A stretch of DNA of 64,000 nt from Hydrogenophaga sp. (GCF_030651625.1 NZ_JAUSCF010000035.1:86901-150900), one strand, 5' to 3'; counted from the stretch's first letter, positions 17,706 through 27,099 are shown. A program made the numbers and translations. The notes: generated by a model not told the origin, from the sequence alone.

Positions 17706-19397
17706 ATGCTGATCGAAACCCTGGGCGCCGCTCGCGACATGGGGCGTCTCAACGCCATCCTGGGTGTGCTCATTCGCCACGGGTTTGGTGACAGCGTGCG
17801 CCGGCTTGGCCTGGCAGACAGTCTGGAGAAAGCCGGTCATGCCTTGCGCTGGGACCACGCGGCCGACCTGGCCCGGCTGGAGCCGCCGGTGCAGGTGCGG
17901 CTGGCACTCGAAGAGCTTGGCCCGGCCTTTGTGAAACTGGGGCAGGTGCTGGCGGGCCGTGCGGACCTCTTCGGCCCCGAGTGGATCGCCGAGTTTGAAA
18001 AGCTGCACAGCCATGTGCCTGCCGTGCCCCTGGAAACGCTGCGATCCCAGCTGGCTGAAGACCTGGGCGGCGAACCCGAGACCGTGTTTGCCCGATTCGA
18101 TCCCGTGCCCCTGGCCGCAGCGTCCATCGCGCAGGTCCACCGCGCGCAATTGCACGACGGCACCGAGGTGATCGTGAAGATCCGCCGCCCGGGCATTGTC
18201 ACCATCATCGCAGCCGACCTTCGCCTGCTGGAGCGCATGGCCACGGTGGCCGAGACCGAGCTGCCCTACCTCAAGCCTTACCGACCCCGGCAACTGGTGC
18301 GTGAACTCGCGCGCTCGCTCAAGCGTGAGCTGGATCTGGCCAGCGAATGCAGGAACGCCGAACGCGTGGCCGCCAACTTCGCTGACCAGCCCTGGATCGT
18401 GGTGCCACGCGTGCACTGGGCACACACCTCCGAGCGTGTCAACGTGCAGGACTTCATCGACGGTGTGCCAGGGCACGACTTGGGCCGCCTGGACGCCGAA
18501 GGGCTGAACCGCAAGCTGCTGGCGAGCAGGGGCAGTCAGGCTGTGCTGAAGATGATCGTGGAAGACGGCCTTTTTCATGCCGATCCGCATCCGGGCAACG
18601 TGTTCTACCTGCCTGACAACCGCATCGCCTTCATCGACTTCGGCATGATCGGCCGCCTCTCGCAGCGGCGCCGTGATGAACTGCTTGCCCTGCTGCTGGG
18701 CCTGGTCGAGCGCAACGCCCAGGCCGTGGCCGACGTGTTGCTGGACTGGGCCGGCGACGATCACATCGTGCAGCCGGCATTGCTGGAGACAGAGATCGAA
18801 GCCTTTGTCGACCAGTACCACGGCACGCCGCTGGCGCAGCTGAACCTGGGCCAGATGCTGGCCGACGTGACCGCGCTGCTGCGCGAACACCACCTGGGCC
18901 TGCCCAGCGACATGGCACTGCTCATCAAGGCCTTCATCACGCTCGAAGGCATGGGTCGCAACCTGGACCCGGACTTCCACATGACCACCGAAGCCCTGCC
19001 CATGCTGCAGCAGGTGGTGCGCGCCCGCTACGAGCCCAAGGCCATGGCCACCCGTGCCTGGCACACCTTGCGGCGCACGCTGGCGGTGGCCGAACAGCTG
19101 CCGCACGATGTTTCGCGGCTGCTGCGCAACGCACGACGCGGCCGCGTGCAGGTGGGCATCGAACTGGCGCACCTCAAGCGCGTGGGTGACCAGATCGATC
19201 GCGCAGCCAACCGCCTCGCCATGGCCCTGGTCATTGCTTCACTGGTGATCGGTTCGTCCATCGTCATGACGGTGCAAGGTGGGCCCACGCTGTTTGGTCT
19301 GCCGGTGTTCGGGTTTCTGGGCTTTGCCGGGGCGGTGGTGTGTGGCCTGTGGCTGATCCGCGCCATCTGGCGCAGCAGCCGGGGGCGCGACGTGTGA
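17706..19397 (+). CDS. ABC1/AarF/UbiB-family atypical kinase
   Basis: 563 residues. The signature KLGQVLAGRADLFGPEW (about residue 77), the Ala-rich nucleotide loop AAASIAQVH, the VIVKIRRPG lysine, and the catalytic and metal motifs FHADPHPGNVF and IAFIDFGMIG are all present. Two hydrophobic segments end the protein (LVIASLVIGSSIVM, FGFLGFAGAVVCGLWLI), as in UbiB. Family members support ubiquinone biosynthesis. Without the ubi cluster beside it, this may be UbiB or a paralogue. Confidence 0.85.
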   Translation: MLIETLGAARDMGRLNAILGVLIRHGFGDSVRRLGLADSLEKAGHALRWDHAADLARLEPPVQVRLALEELGPAFVKLGQVLAGRADLFGPEWIAEFEKLHSHVPAVPLETLRSQLAEDLGGEPETVFARFDPVPLAAASIAQVHRAQLHDGTEVIVKIRRPGIVTIIAADLRLLERMATVAETELPYLKPYRPRQLVRELARSLKRELDLASECRNAERVAANFADQPWIVVPRVHWAHTSERVNVQDFIDGVPGHDLGRLDAEGLNRKLLASRGSQAVLKMIVEDGLFHADPHPGNVFYLPDNRIAFIDFGMIGRLSQRRRDELLALLLGLVERNAQAVADVLLDWAGDDHIVQPALLETEIEAFVDQYHGTPLAQLNLGQMLADVTALLREHHLGLPSDMALLIKAFITLEGMGRNLDPDFHMTTEALPMLQQVVRARYEPKAMATRAWHTLRRTLAVAEQLPHDVSRLLRNARRGRVQVGIELAHLKRVGDQIDRAANRLAMALVIASLVIGSSIVMTVQGGPTLFGLPVFGFLGFAGAVVCGLWLIRAIWRSSRGRDV

Positions 19398-19431
19398 GCA
19401 CCCTGACCGCACCGGGTCTCATAGCAGCCTT

Positions 19432-20196
19432 ATGACGACCTCTGAAGACCGCAAGTCCTTTGCATCCCGTGCGGGTGAGCAGCCGTTCTCGCCGCCGGCG
19501 CCCCGGCCTTTTTACCCTTGGATGCTTCTGGTGCTGGTGCTGGTGGCCGCAGCATGGTTTGGTTTTCGCAGTTTTCAGGAGACCTCCACTCTGGTACCTG
19601 TCGCAGCGCCACCTGCCGTGCCTCCCGTTTCGCCACAGCTGCCCACGCCCGATGCGGCGCAAGCTGTTGTGGCGCCGCTATCTCCCTCTGTCCCTCAGAC
19701 CATGGCCATGAAGCGCTGCACCCTCAACGGTCAGGTCAGCTACACCGATGGGGACTGCCCAGCCTTGGCCCAGGTGGAGGCCGTCAACCTCATGCCCAAC
19801 AGCGGCTGGACAGGATCGTCAAGCGCTGGGCGTACGACGATCGAGCGATGCAAGACCAGCGACAACCGCTATTTCTGGTCTGCCTCCCCTTGTCGGCAGC
19901 GGCTGGCGCAAGTGGACCGCTACGCCACGGTATCGGCGGGCATTCCTTTCGAACAGCAGGTCCATGAGGCAGAGGAACAACGGCGTGCCGCGAGGCCACC
20001 GAGTTCAGCGATTGCGCCATCCAGCGTGGCCACGGCAACAGGGAGCGGTGCCAAAGCCAGGCAGTGCAAAGCGCTGAACGACGAAATCGTGCATCTGGAT
20101 GCCTGGGCCCGCCAGCCGCTGACGGCCTGGCAACAGGACCGAATCCGGGAGAGACGCAAGGCGGCTCGGGATCAACAATTTGCGCTGAAATGTTGA
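19432..20196 (+). CDS. hypothetical protein with one N-terminal membrane helix
   Basis: 254 residues. A transmembrane helix at about residues 25-42 (PWMLLVLVLVAAAWFGF) is followed by a Pro/Ala-rich stretch and a Cys-containing segment (KRCTLNGQVSYTDGDCP, ERCKTSDNRYFWSASPC) resembling DUF4124-type modules. A basic C-terminal tail follows (QQDRIRERRKAARDQQ). The bulk is probably periplasmic. I do not recognise the function. Confidence 0.6.
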   Translation: MTTSEDRKSFASRAGEQPFSPPAPRPFYPWMLLVLVLVAAAWFGFRSFQETSTLVPVAAPPAVPPVSPQLPTPDAAQAVVAPLSPSVPQTMAMKRCTLNGQVSYTDGDCPALAQVEAVNLMPNSGWTGSSSAGRTTIERCKTSDNRYFWSASPCRQRLAQVDRYATVSAGIPFEQQVHEAEEQRRAARPPSSAIAPSSVATATGSGAKARQCKALNDEIVHLDAWARQPLTAWQQDRIRERRKAARDQQFALKC

Positions 20197-20585
20197 TGAA
20201 GCCCCGTTGTATTGGTAAACAACGGGGGGTGGCACGTTTTTCGCACCGGTGTTACATTAACTGGTTCGCCTTGAGCGACTGGCCGCGTCCGGGTCTTGAT
20301 GAACCGATGCATGAACCCCGGCAGAGGGTTTGCCAGTCAAGCCCCTCCATGGCGGGCCATGCCAGCCCCGTGCCTTTGCAAGCCCGGCGCCGTGGCAATA
20401 CCTCCCTCCTGTCGCCGATGCCCCTGCCGAGGCTCGTGCGCCGGTTCTGGCGAGGTGTGTCAACACCTCGTCATATCCGGATGATTCAGTAGGGTACCCC
20501 GGCGCCTGGGGCTGCCAATGTGTTTTTTGTGGGCGTATCCGGTTTTGCGGCGGTTGCTGCGAATCCAGCCCTTCAGTGCTTTTTG
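20197..20585. other. gene-free region with hairpin and sigma-54-like site
   Basis: No convincing gene. A 9-bp perfect stem, CCCCGTTGT/ACAACGGGG (20202-20210 and 20219-20227), follows the upstream stop codon with no adjacent T-run. Right after it, TGGCACGTTTTTCGCA (20230-20245) resembles a sigma-54 promoter. The remaining 340 bp could be a long 5' leader or a small RNA. Confidence 0.5.
20230..20245 (+). promoter_or_regulatory. sigma-54-like -24/-12 promoter
   Basis: TGGCAC-N5-TCGCA, with GG and GC exactly 10 bases apart as in -24/-12 promoters; one mismatch to TTGCA. About 340 bp upstream of the next start codon. Confidence 0.35.
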
Positions 20586-20852
20586 ATGATTCATACGACA
20601 ACGATTAAAACGACGAGACTCTCGCCACTCACCTTGGGCAAGTACCGCATTGCGGCCTGCCCCCGTCCACTGCCGGGCGGATTGTTTGCCGCGCAGGTGT
20701 CCATCGCCAGCGGCAGCGGCAGCGCATCCACTGCCCGCCTCATGCGCTTTGACAGTGCATTTCCCACACACGACGCGGCGGTCGACTACGCCCTCGCGCA
20801 AGGCATTGACTGGGTGCACGACACAGCGCGCCTGTCGGTGCGACCGAACTGA
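20586..20852 (+). CDS. small hypothetical protein
   Basis: 88 residues from ATG 20586, with LGKYRIAACPRPLPGGLFAAQVSI and HDAAVDYALAQGIDWV. No signal peptide or membrane segment. It resembles small conserved cytosolic proteins with one beta-alpha unit; I do not recognise the family. It lies 27 bp before infA and is probably co-transcribed with it. Confidence 0.5.
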   Translation: MIHTTTIKTTRLSPLTLGKYRIAACPRPLPGGLFAAQVSIASGSGSASTARLMRFDSAFPTHDAAVDYALAQGIDWVHDTARLSVRPN

Positions 20853-20879
20853 CCGATACTTCAGGAAAAGGAAAACACC

Positions 20880-21134
20880 ATGGCCAAAGAAGAACTGATT
20901 GACATGATGGGCATCGTCAACGAAGTGCTGCCAGACACGCGTTTTCGCGTGACGCTGGACAACGGGCACCAGTTGATTGCTTACTCAGCGGGCAAGATGA
21001 AGAAAAACCACATCCGCATCCTGGCGGGTGACCGGGTTTCTCTTGAACTCTCGCCCTACGACCTGACCAAGGGCCGCATCAACTTCCGCCACATCGAGGG
21101 CCGCGGCCCGATGGTGCCGCGCAAGCCGCGCTGA
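20880..21134 (+). CDS. infA: translation initiation factor IF-1 (long 84-residue type)
   Basis: 84 residues with the S1/OB fold. [22 protein letters not shown] at the start and RGRINFRH-like [14 protein letters not shown] at the end match IF-1. It lies outside a ribosomal operon and is longer than the 72-residue form, fitting the second IF-1 copy common in Burkholderiales. The RBS is AGGAAAAGG. Confidence 0.9.
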   Translation: MAKEELIDMMGIVNEVLPDTRFRVTLDNGHQLIAYSAGKMKKNHIRILAGDRVSLELSPYDLTKGRINFRHIEGRGPMVPRKPR

Positions 21135-21190
21135 ACGGGGTCTTCTGAGCTGGCCGGGCGTTTGATCGGCCAAGCTCCCAGGGGGTGGTA

Positions 21191-21994
21191 TCACATGCCC
21201 ATGCCCCCATCCACCGGCAGGCCCACGCCGGTGATGAACTTTGCCGCGTCCGAACACAGGAATGCCACGGCATCGGCCATGTCTTCCACCGTGCCCAGGC
21301 GTCCCAGCGGTGTCTGATCGACGATGGCGGCCACCGCCGCTGCTGGCGAGGCAAACAGCCCGGCCGCCACGACGTCGCTGGCGAGCTTCATGCCCATGTC
21401 GGTGGGCACCAGACCGGGATAAATGGCGTTCACGCGCACCCCGTAACCCAGCTTGCCTGATTCCATGGCCGCCACGCGGGTGAGGCGGTCCACGGCCGAC
21501 TTGGTGGCCGAATAGCCGGCAATCGCCGGAAATGCGATGGTGGCCGCCACAGACGCGATGTTCACCACAACACCTCCCTTGCCGGCTTCACCGCCCGGGC
21601 GCATCACCCGAAACGCGTGTTTGAGGCCCAGGGCGGTGCCCACGATGTTCACGTCCAGCATGCAGCGCAGGGCCTCGGGGTCCAGGTTGACCAGCAAGGC
21701 GGTCTCTTCGATGCCGGCGTTGTTGATCAGGATGTCAAATCGTCCGAAGTTCTCCAGCATGGCGTTGGCGGCAACCAGCCACTGTGCCTCGTCCGTCACG
21801 TCCAGTTCAATGAATGCGACATCGCCTCCGGCCGCTCCCAGTTCGCGCGTGGCCTGACGACCCTCATCCACCCGCACGTCGCCAATCATCACCGCTGCAC
21901 CAGCCTGCGCGAGTGCCCGGGCCATTCCCGCACCCAGCCCGCGAGCCCCGCCAGTAACCAATGCCGCTCGTCCCTGAAGGTTGAATGTCGACAT
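21191..21994 (-). CDS. short-chain dehydrogenase/reductase (SDR)
   Basis: 267 residues, classical SDR. Cofactor motif TGGARGLGAG (residues 14-23), NNAG near 90, catalytic Ser in NIASVAA and YSATK (Tyr/Lys) near 160. GDVRVDE after beta2 suggests NAD(H) preference (acidic residue). The substrate is unknown. It is convergent with infA. Confidence 0.88.
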   Translation of the reverse strand: MSTFNLQGRAALVTGGARGLGAGMARALAQAGAAVMIGDVRVDEGRQATRELGAAGGDVAFIELDVTDEAQWLVAANAMLENFGRFDILINNAGIEETALLVNLDPEALRCMLDVNIVGTALGLKHAFRVMRPGGEAGKGGVVVNIASVAATIAFPAIAGYSATKSAVDRLTRVAAMESGKLGYGVRVNAIYPGLVPTDMGMKLASDVVAAGLFASPAAAVAAIVDQTPLGRLGTVEDMADAVAFLCSDAAKFITGVGLPVDGGMGM

Positions 21995-22150
21995 GGGTTG
22001 CTCCTGTGTGGTGTTGTGTGGCGCTCATTAAGTACGCCTGAAATCCGCGACTTTATCCACCGGGAAATCCTTGATCGCACCGCCCCTGTCGGATTTGACA
22101 CCTTCGCGCGTTGGCTGGGGGATGCCCTTGCTCGCAACGAGGTTGGCAGT

Positions 22151-23185
22151 TCAGCCGAAAAGCTGCTTCAAGTCTGCCGAGCTGTGCGCGCCCACGTCGG
22201 AAAAATGGTCCAGAAGCCAGCGCTGTCCGTGTTCCCGCCCCAGCGTGAACAGCATTTCGAAAAAGCGCTGCCCCGCCGCCGCCTTCGTTTCAGAGCCCAG
22301 TTCACGCATCAGTTCACCGGGCTCGATGGCGTGAAACCGGGCCTGAGCCAGTCGGTTTTCCAGCTGGCCCCGGCGCCACCGAGGGGTGTCCAGGGCGCGC
22401 GAGCCCAATTGGGCAATCAGGCGCATTTCCCGTAGAAACGTGGCATTGAAAGCCAGTTCCATCGTGCGCTGATCGATGTCCTTGGCCGACTTGGGCGCGT
22501 CTCCCCAGGTCAGTGGCGTGAGCAAGATCAGCAGCGTGTCGCGAGCCTGGCAATCCAGCAGCAGCGGATAGACGGCAGGATTGGCTGAATAGCCGCCGTC
22601 CCAATGTGGCTGGCCGTCGATCAGCACGCTGCGGTGCAGCCGGGGCAGGCAGGCCGAGGCCAGCAGCGCGTCCAGGCTGATCTCCGGGTTCTGGAACAGA
22701 CGCAGCCGGCCGGTGTTGGCTTCGGTGGCCGCAATGAACAGCCTCACTGGTGAACGGACGCGCAGTTGTTCAAAATCGATCTGCGTCTTGATCACATCGC
22801 GCAGCGGATTGTGGTCAAAGGGGTTGAGCTGCTCGGGCGACAGGTAGTGTGTCCACTGCAGCATCAGTCGCATGGCCGGGGCGAGCCGGAAGCCCAGGCC
22901 ATCGGCCGTGGGTACGGCACCCTCAAACGGCAGGCTGCTGGCAACGGCCGTCCAGAAGCTGCGCAGGGCCTCTCGAGCTCCTTCGTTTCCACCCGTCATC
23001 AACCCCTGGGCCAGCACCACCGCGTTCATCGCCCCGGCACTGGTGCCACTCACCCCGTCAAAGCCCAGCCTGCCGTCCTCCAGCAAGGCATCGAGCACCC
23101 CCCAGGTGAAGGCGCCATGCGCACCGCCGCCCTGCAGTGCCAGGTTCAACGTGGGTGGGGTGCTCGCTCGCCAGGGCAGTCGCAT
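22151..23185 (-). CDS. patatin-like phospholipase
   Basis: 344 residues from ATG 23185; an in-frame ATG at 23257 would add 24 unusual residues. The oxyanion loop LALQGGGAHGAF (about 15-26), nucleophile elbow GTSAG (GxSxG) and the catalytic dyad Asp in DGGYSANPA are all present. It hydrolyses acyl esters of lipids. No signal peptide, so cytosolic or injected. It is followed by no obvious partner. Confidence 0.85.
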   Translation of the reverse strand: MRLPWRASTPPTLNLALQGGGAHGAFTWGVLDALLEDGRLGFDGVSGTSAGAMNAVVLAQGLMTGGNEGAREALRSFWTAVASSLPFEGAVPTADGLGFRLAPAMRLMLQWTHYLSPEQLNPFDHNPLRDVIKTQIDFEQLRVRSPVRLFIAATEANTGRLRLFQNPEISLDALLASACLPRLHRSVLIDGQPHWDGGYSANPAVYPLLLDCQARDTLLILLTPLTWGDAPKSAKDIDQRTMELAFNATFLREMRLIAQLGSRALDTPRWRRGQLENRLAQARFHAIEPGELMRELGSETKAAAGQRFFEMLFTLGREHGQRWLLDHFSDVGAHSSADLKQLFG

Positions 23186-23290
23186 GTCGGTCTTTCGGTC
23201 CTTGAACTTTCCATGTTCGCATGCTTGCTGGACTGCAATGCAAGGAGCAGGATCCATGATGCTGCTTCCTGAGCCCGAGGCTGGATCTGT

Positions 23291-24385
23291 TCATCCCCTC
23301 CTTGTCCGTACCGCATCGGCGAGTGCTTGCAGCACCGGCACGGTCTGCTCGAAACCGATGCAGGCGTCGGTCACGCTCACGCCTTGCTTGAGCGGCTGGC
23401 CGGGCACGATGTCCTGCCGCCCTTCGTTGATATGGCTCTCGATCATCAGCCCGGTGATGCGGTGGTCACCTGCGGCGATCTGCCTCGCCACGTCGGCCGC
23501 CACCTCGATCTGCTTGCGGTGCTGCTTGCTGCTGTTGGCATGTGACACATCGATCATCACCTGTTCACGCAGCCCTCCGGCCTTGAGCACGGCGCAGGTC
23601 GCATTCACATCGTCTGCGCTGTAGTTCGGCGCCTTGCCGCCGCGCAGGATGACATGGCAATCGGCATTGCCGCGCGTCTCGAAGATGGCGGCCTGGCCCA
23701 TCTTGGTCATGCCCATGAACGCGTGTGGCGCCTGCGCGGCCAGGATAGCGTCGCTGGCCACTTTCACACCCCCGTCGGTGCCGTTCTTGAAGCCAACCGG
23801 GCAGCTCAGGCCGCTGGCGAGCTGGCGGTGACTCTGGCTCTCGGTGGTGCGCGCGCCGATGGCACCCCAGCTCACCAGATCGCTGATGAACTGCGGGCTC
23901 AACAGATCCAGGAATTCGGTGCCCACCGGCAGGCCCAGCGCCAGCACGTCCAGCAGCAGCTGGCGGGCCATTTCCAGTCCTTCGTTGATCGCGAAGCTGC
24001 CATCCAGGTGCGGGTCGTTGATGTAGCCCTTCCAGCCCACGGTGGTACGTGGTTTTTCAAAGTACACGCGCATGACGATGAGCAGTTCGCTGGCGTGCGC
24101 ATCGGTCTGTGCCTTCAGCTGGCGCGCGTACGCCATGGCCTGGTCGTGATCGTGGATGGAGCACGGACCCACCACCACGATCAGGCGGTCGTCGCGCCCG
24201 TGCAGCACCTGCGAGATGGCTTTGCGGCTGCTTTCCACCAGCGCCTGCACCGCATCTGGCGCAGGCAGCCACTCCTGCAGAAGCGCGGGCGTGATCAAGG
24301 GGCGCACCGCGCCAATGCGCAGGTCGTCGATTCGGGTGGTGTCGTGCGTGGACAGAGAGGCGGCGGGGTGAACGTGCTGGGTCAT
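23291..24385 (-). CDS. 3-deoxy-7-phosphoheptulonate (DAHP) synthase, class I
   Basis: 364 residues, the size of E. coli AroF/G/H. It condenses PEP and erythrose 4-phosphate, the first step of aromatic biosynthesis. Motifs: VVVGPCSIHD, RVYFEKPRTTVGWKG, GARTTESQSHRQLASG, CHVILRGG and DVSHANSSKQ (metal and substrate sites). ATG 24385 was preferred; upstream in-frame residues are not conserved. Which feedback type (Phe, Tyr, Trp) cannot be told. Confidence 0.93.
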   Translation of the reverse strand: MTQHVHPAASLSTHDTTRIDDLRIGAVRPLITPALLQEWLPAPDAVQALVESSRKAISQVLHGRDDRLIVVVGPCSIHDHDQAMAYARQLKAQTDAHASELLIVMRVYFEKPRTTVGWKGYINDPHLDGSFAINEGLEMARQLLLDVLALGLPVGTEFLDLLSPQFISDLVSWGAIGARTTESQSHRQLASGLSCPVGFKNGTDGGVKVASDAILAAQAPHAFMGMTKMGQAAIFETRGNADCHVILRGGKAPNYSADDVNATCAVLKAGGLREQVMIDVSHANSSKQHRKQIEVAADVARQIAAGDHRITGLMIESHINEGRQDIVPGQPLKQGVSVTDACIGFEQTVPVLQALADAVRTRRG

Positions 24386-24510
24386 GATGCCGCGATTGTC
24401 GCAGCCGAATGTTTCAGGGCATCCATTCAGCCAGCGATCGCGAGACACGCGGCGGGGTGGTCGCGGCCGTCGTGCATGAGCTGCAAGGCCGGCGCCACCA
24501 AACGTCAGCG

Positions 24511-25146
24511 TCACCCTCCTGCGCGTCCCAACCGTTGAACGCCGGCGTTCGTTCCTAGCAGCTTGGGCAAGGCTTTTCTGGCGCAGCGCTGCAGGGACAT
24601 CAGGAAGCCATGGTGGGGGTCGACCACGCCGTGGCGCTCGCAGAGGTCGCGCTGGATTCGCGCGAGCAGCTCGGCGGCCATCTCGGCATCGGCCAGGGCG
24701 CGGTGCGCCTGTCCGGTGCGCGGCAGCTGAAACCAGTCCACCAGCACGCCGAGCCTGTGGCTGGGCACCTCTGGGTACAGCCGGCGCGACAGCAGCACGG
24801 TGCAGGCAAACGGGTGCGGTGCCGGCAGGCCTGCGCGGCTCAGTTCGGCTTGCCAGTAGCGCTGGTCAAACCCGGCGTTGTGGGCCACCAGCGGGGTGTC
24901 GCCGACAAAGCGGGCGGCGTCCGTCATCACGGCTTCTGCCGGTGGCGCTGCGGCGATCATGGCGTTGGTGATGCCAGTGAGCTGGGTGATGAACGACGGG
25001 ATGCGCACGCCCGCGTTCATCAGGCTCTGGAAGCGGTCCACCACCCGGCCGGCTTCGGTGAGCACGATCGCCACTTCGGTGGCGCGGTCGCCCATGTTGG
25101 GCGAGATGCCGGTGGTTTCAAAATCGATGACGGCGATGCGGGCCAT
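24511..25146 (-). CDS. 3'-5' exonuclease, DEDDh (DnaQ-like) family
   Basis: 211 residues. Exo I IDFETTG (D8, E10), Exo II HNAGFD and Exo III HRALADAEM (His and Asp) form the DEDDh active site. It resembles stand-alone epsilon or PolC-type exonucleases with an unknown partner. The gene before it (25293-26576) runs the same way with a 146-bp gap. Confidence 0.88.
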   Translation of the reverse strand: MARIAVIDFETTGISPNMGDRATEVAIVLTEAGRVVDRFQSLMNAGVRIPSFITQLTGITNAMIAAAPPAEAVMTDAARFVGDTPLVAHNAGFDQRYWQAELSRAGLPAPHPFACTVLLSRRLYPEVPSHRLGVLVDWFQLPRTGQAHRALADAEMAAELLARIQRDLCERHGVVDPHHGFLMSLQRCARKALPKLLGTNAGVQRLGRAGG

Positions 25147-25292
25147 GGCGTGGGCAGGGGCGCTGCCGCTGGGTCAGAAGTCTGCATGGTATCGCCTGCA
25201 CCACAGCCCCGGGCGGCCAACGCAGGGGGTTGACGCCCCTCCGCGCTGTGGCGACCCCGCGAAGGGCGTTTCACGCAGGACGCAAGACCCGA

Positions 25293-26576
25293 TCAAAGTG
25301 CCGCGCACTGGTCTTCTTTGGACGACGCCGTGTTGCCCGAGCCGGTGGGGGCAGGCGCGTTTTCCTTGCATTGGAGGTTGCCGCGTGCGCGGTTGCCGTT
25401 CAGGGTCGCGCCGCCGCGGTTTTTGAAGATCTGGATGTCGCCATCCACCCGCAGGTTCAGCAGCGAAATCGAGCCCGGGTTTTCTTCCAGCTGCACATTG
25501 CCGCCCACGGCCGCGCCGTTGACCACCACGCGCTGGCCGTTCTTGATCTGGATCGAACCCCCGTAGGTGCCTGCGCTGACCTGCACCACGCCTACCCGGT
25601 CGCCCTGCAGGTTGCCGTTGACCGCCACGTTGCGTGCGTCCACCGAGGCCCCGGATCCGAGCTGGATGTTGCCGGTGAGCCGCGTGCCGATGAGCTCGCA
25701 GCGGGCACCGCCCGGCACGCTCACGTTGGCGTAGGTCTGCGCACCCAGGCTCACGTTCTGGCAGGTGACATTGCTGCCGTTGGCGAAGGTGGCCGAAGGA
25801 AGGCTGGAGGTGTCGCCCGGGGGCGGGTTGGCCGGCGGGTTGTTGCCGCCACCCGTACCGCCCGTACCACCCGTCGGGGTGCCCGCGCCACCCAGCCCGC
25901 TGCACTGGTCCTCCAGCGATGCGGCGGTGTTGCCCGAGCCCTGCGGTGCGGGGTTGTTGTCCTTGCATTGCAGGTTGCCGTTGATGCGGTTGCTGTTGAG
26001 GGTCGCACCGCCGCGGTTGCTGAACACCTGGATGTTGCCGCCCACGCGGTTGCCCTGGGCGATCAGCTGGCCCCGGTTGCTTTCAAACTGGATGTCGCCG
26101 TTGATGGTGCTGCTGACCACCGTGGCCCGTTGGCCCTGTTTGACCTGCACGCTGCCGGTGAGGCGTGTGTTGCCAGCCAGCAGCACGCTGGCGGCGCCGT
26201 CGCCCTGCACATTGCCGATCACTTCCACATCGCGCGCGTCCAGCACACTGCCTGCGTTGAGCTTGATGTTTCCGTCCACCCGGGTGTTCTGCAGCACACA
26301 GACCTGGCCAGCAGGCACTTCGATGTTGCCGGACGAGACCGCACCCAACGCCACGTTGCCGCAGCTGTACAAGGTGTTGGGAACCGGCAGGGGTCCTGCA
26401 GGCAGCGCAGGGGCGGCCGCCAGCGATACCGGCGCTGCCTCAGCCTCGCCACCTCCGCCACCCCCGCCGCAGGCTGTCAGCACGCCAGCAAACAAGGCAA
26501 GCGGCCAGAGCGCAAGGGAAGAGCGAAGATCATTGAATGAAACGGAACGCGAAAACGGATGGGTCGTGAGGTGCAT
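25293..26576 (-). CDS. lipoprotein with a tandemly duplicated polar repeat domain (beta-solenoid-like)
   Basis: 427 residues. Lipobox LTAC (Cys about 36) is followed by seven Gly. Two homologous domains of about 155 residues follow (about 75-230 and 265-427). Each is built of short repeats such as GNIQV, GNLQG and GDIQI, suggesting a right-handed beta-solenoid, and each ends with GNLQCK(D/E)N, a PAP(Q/T)GSGNTA(A/S)S linker and EDQC. Single Cys pairs at the domain ends suggest disulfides. A Gly/Thr/Pro linker joins the domains. ATG 26576 follows AGGAGA. The ECF-type promoter P4 lies upstream. Function unknown; an outer-membrane or surface scaffold is a guess. Confidence 0.72.
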   Translation of the reverse strand: MHLTTHPFSRSVSFNDLRSSLALWPLALFAGVLTACGGGGGGGEAEAAPVSLAAAPALPAGPLPVPNTLYSCGNVALGAVSSGNIEVPAGQVCVLQNTRVDGNIKLNAGSVLDARDVEVIGNVQGDGAASVLLAGNTRLTGSVQVKQGQRATVVSSTINGDIQFESNRGQLIAQGNRVGGNIQVFSNRGGATLNSNRINGNLQCKDNNPAPQGSGNTAASLEDQCSGLGGAGTPTGGTGGTGGGNNPPANPPPGDTSSLPSATFANGSNVTCQNVSLGAQTYANVSVPGGARCELIGTRLTGNIQLGSGASVDARNVAVNGNLQGDRVGVVQVSAGTYGGSIQIKNGQRVVVNGAAVGGNVQLEENPGSISLLNLRVDGDIQIFKNRGGATLNGNRARGNLQCKENAPAPTGSGNTASSKEDQCAAL

Positions 26577-26625
26577 GGTTTTCTCCTGTGAATGCGAGTC
26601 GCCCCCAGGATGGAGGGCGCACAGA

Positions 26626-26653
26626 CAAAACGGAGTGGGAGCAAGAATATTCC
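26626..26653 (-). promoter_or_regulatory. predicted ECF promoter P4 (repeat lipoprotein)
   Basis: On the minus strand GGAATA (26648-26653), 15 bp, CGTTTTG (26626-26632). About 50 nt upstream of the ATG at 26576. Same motif and spacing as P1-P3 although 13 kb from the sigma gene. Confidence 0.6.
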
Positions 26654-27077
26654 GGGGCTTCCAGGCACCTTGTAACAACCCGTGATTTCCTTCGCATTGG
26701 CTGTGATGTTTGGTCAGGTCGTGGCGCACAGCCGCTGTGTACTGGGCGCCTATCAATGTCTTGGGTGAACATTGAAAACGCTCAAATGACGGTCGTGATT
26801 TGTCTTGCTTGTTGCCTTGTTGCCTTGTCGCCATGGCCGTCTGCTGCACTCAACCATATCTTCCGCGCCCCAATTCGGTGCTTTCACAGTTCGGCAATGG
26901 TTGATGGTCGATGAAACCGGCCATTGCCAGGTTCTGCAGTTTTCGCGGCCTATCCATAAGTGGTAGTTCCCGGGTGTCATTTTTCACACTCGGGACCGCT
27001 CAAGCCCCGTTATCGACCGTTCATCTCTGGCCCACGCGACACTACCGCAACTCCGGGGAGTATCAAAAGGAAACAAT

Positions 27078-27095
27078 ATGCATATTTACATCTAA
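27078..27095 (+). CDS. five-codon leader ORF (MHIYI) before the pilin gene
   Basis: ATG CAT ATT TAC ATC TAA follows a good AAGGA ribosome-binding site (27067-27071). It ends 4 nt before the pilin start at 27100, which has no strong RBS of its own. This fits translational coupling, but a chance ORF is possible. Confidence 0.35.
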   Translation: MHIYI

Positions 27096-27099
27096 GAAC

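Larger units (their letters stand above)
26577..27099. other. 523-bp region between the repeat lipoprotein and the pilin operon
   Basis: It contains the minus-strand ECF promoter P4 (26626-26653), an inverted repeat TCCCGGGTGT/ACACTCGGGA (26968-26977 and 26986-26995), and the leader mini-ORF at 27078. GC content is lower than in the flanking genes. No other gene is seen. Confidence 0.6.

Noticed and set aside
17199..19172. Minus-strand frame opposite the thioesterase and ABC1 kinase
   Set aside because: His/Val/Gly/Gln-rich translation without motifs; it is opposite two real genes.
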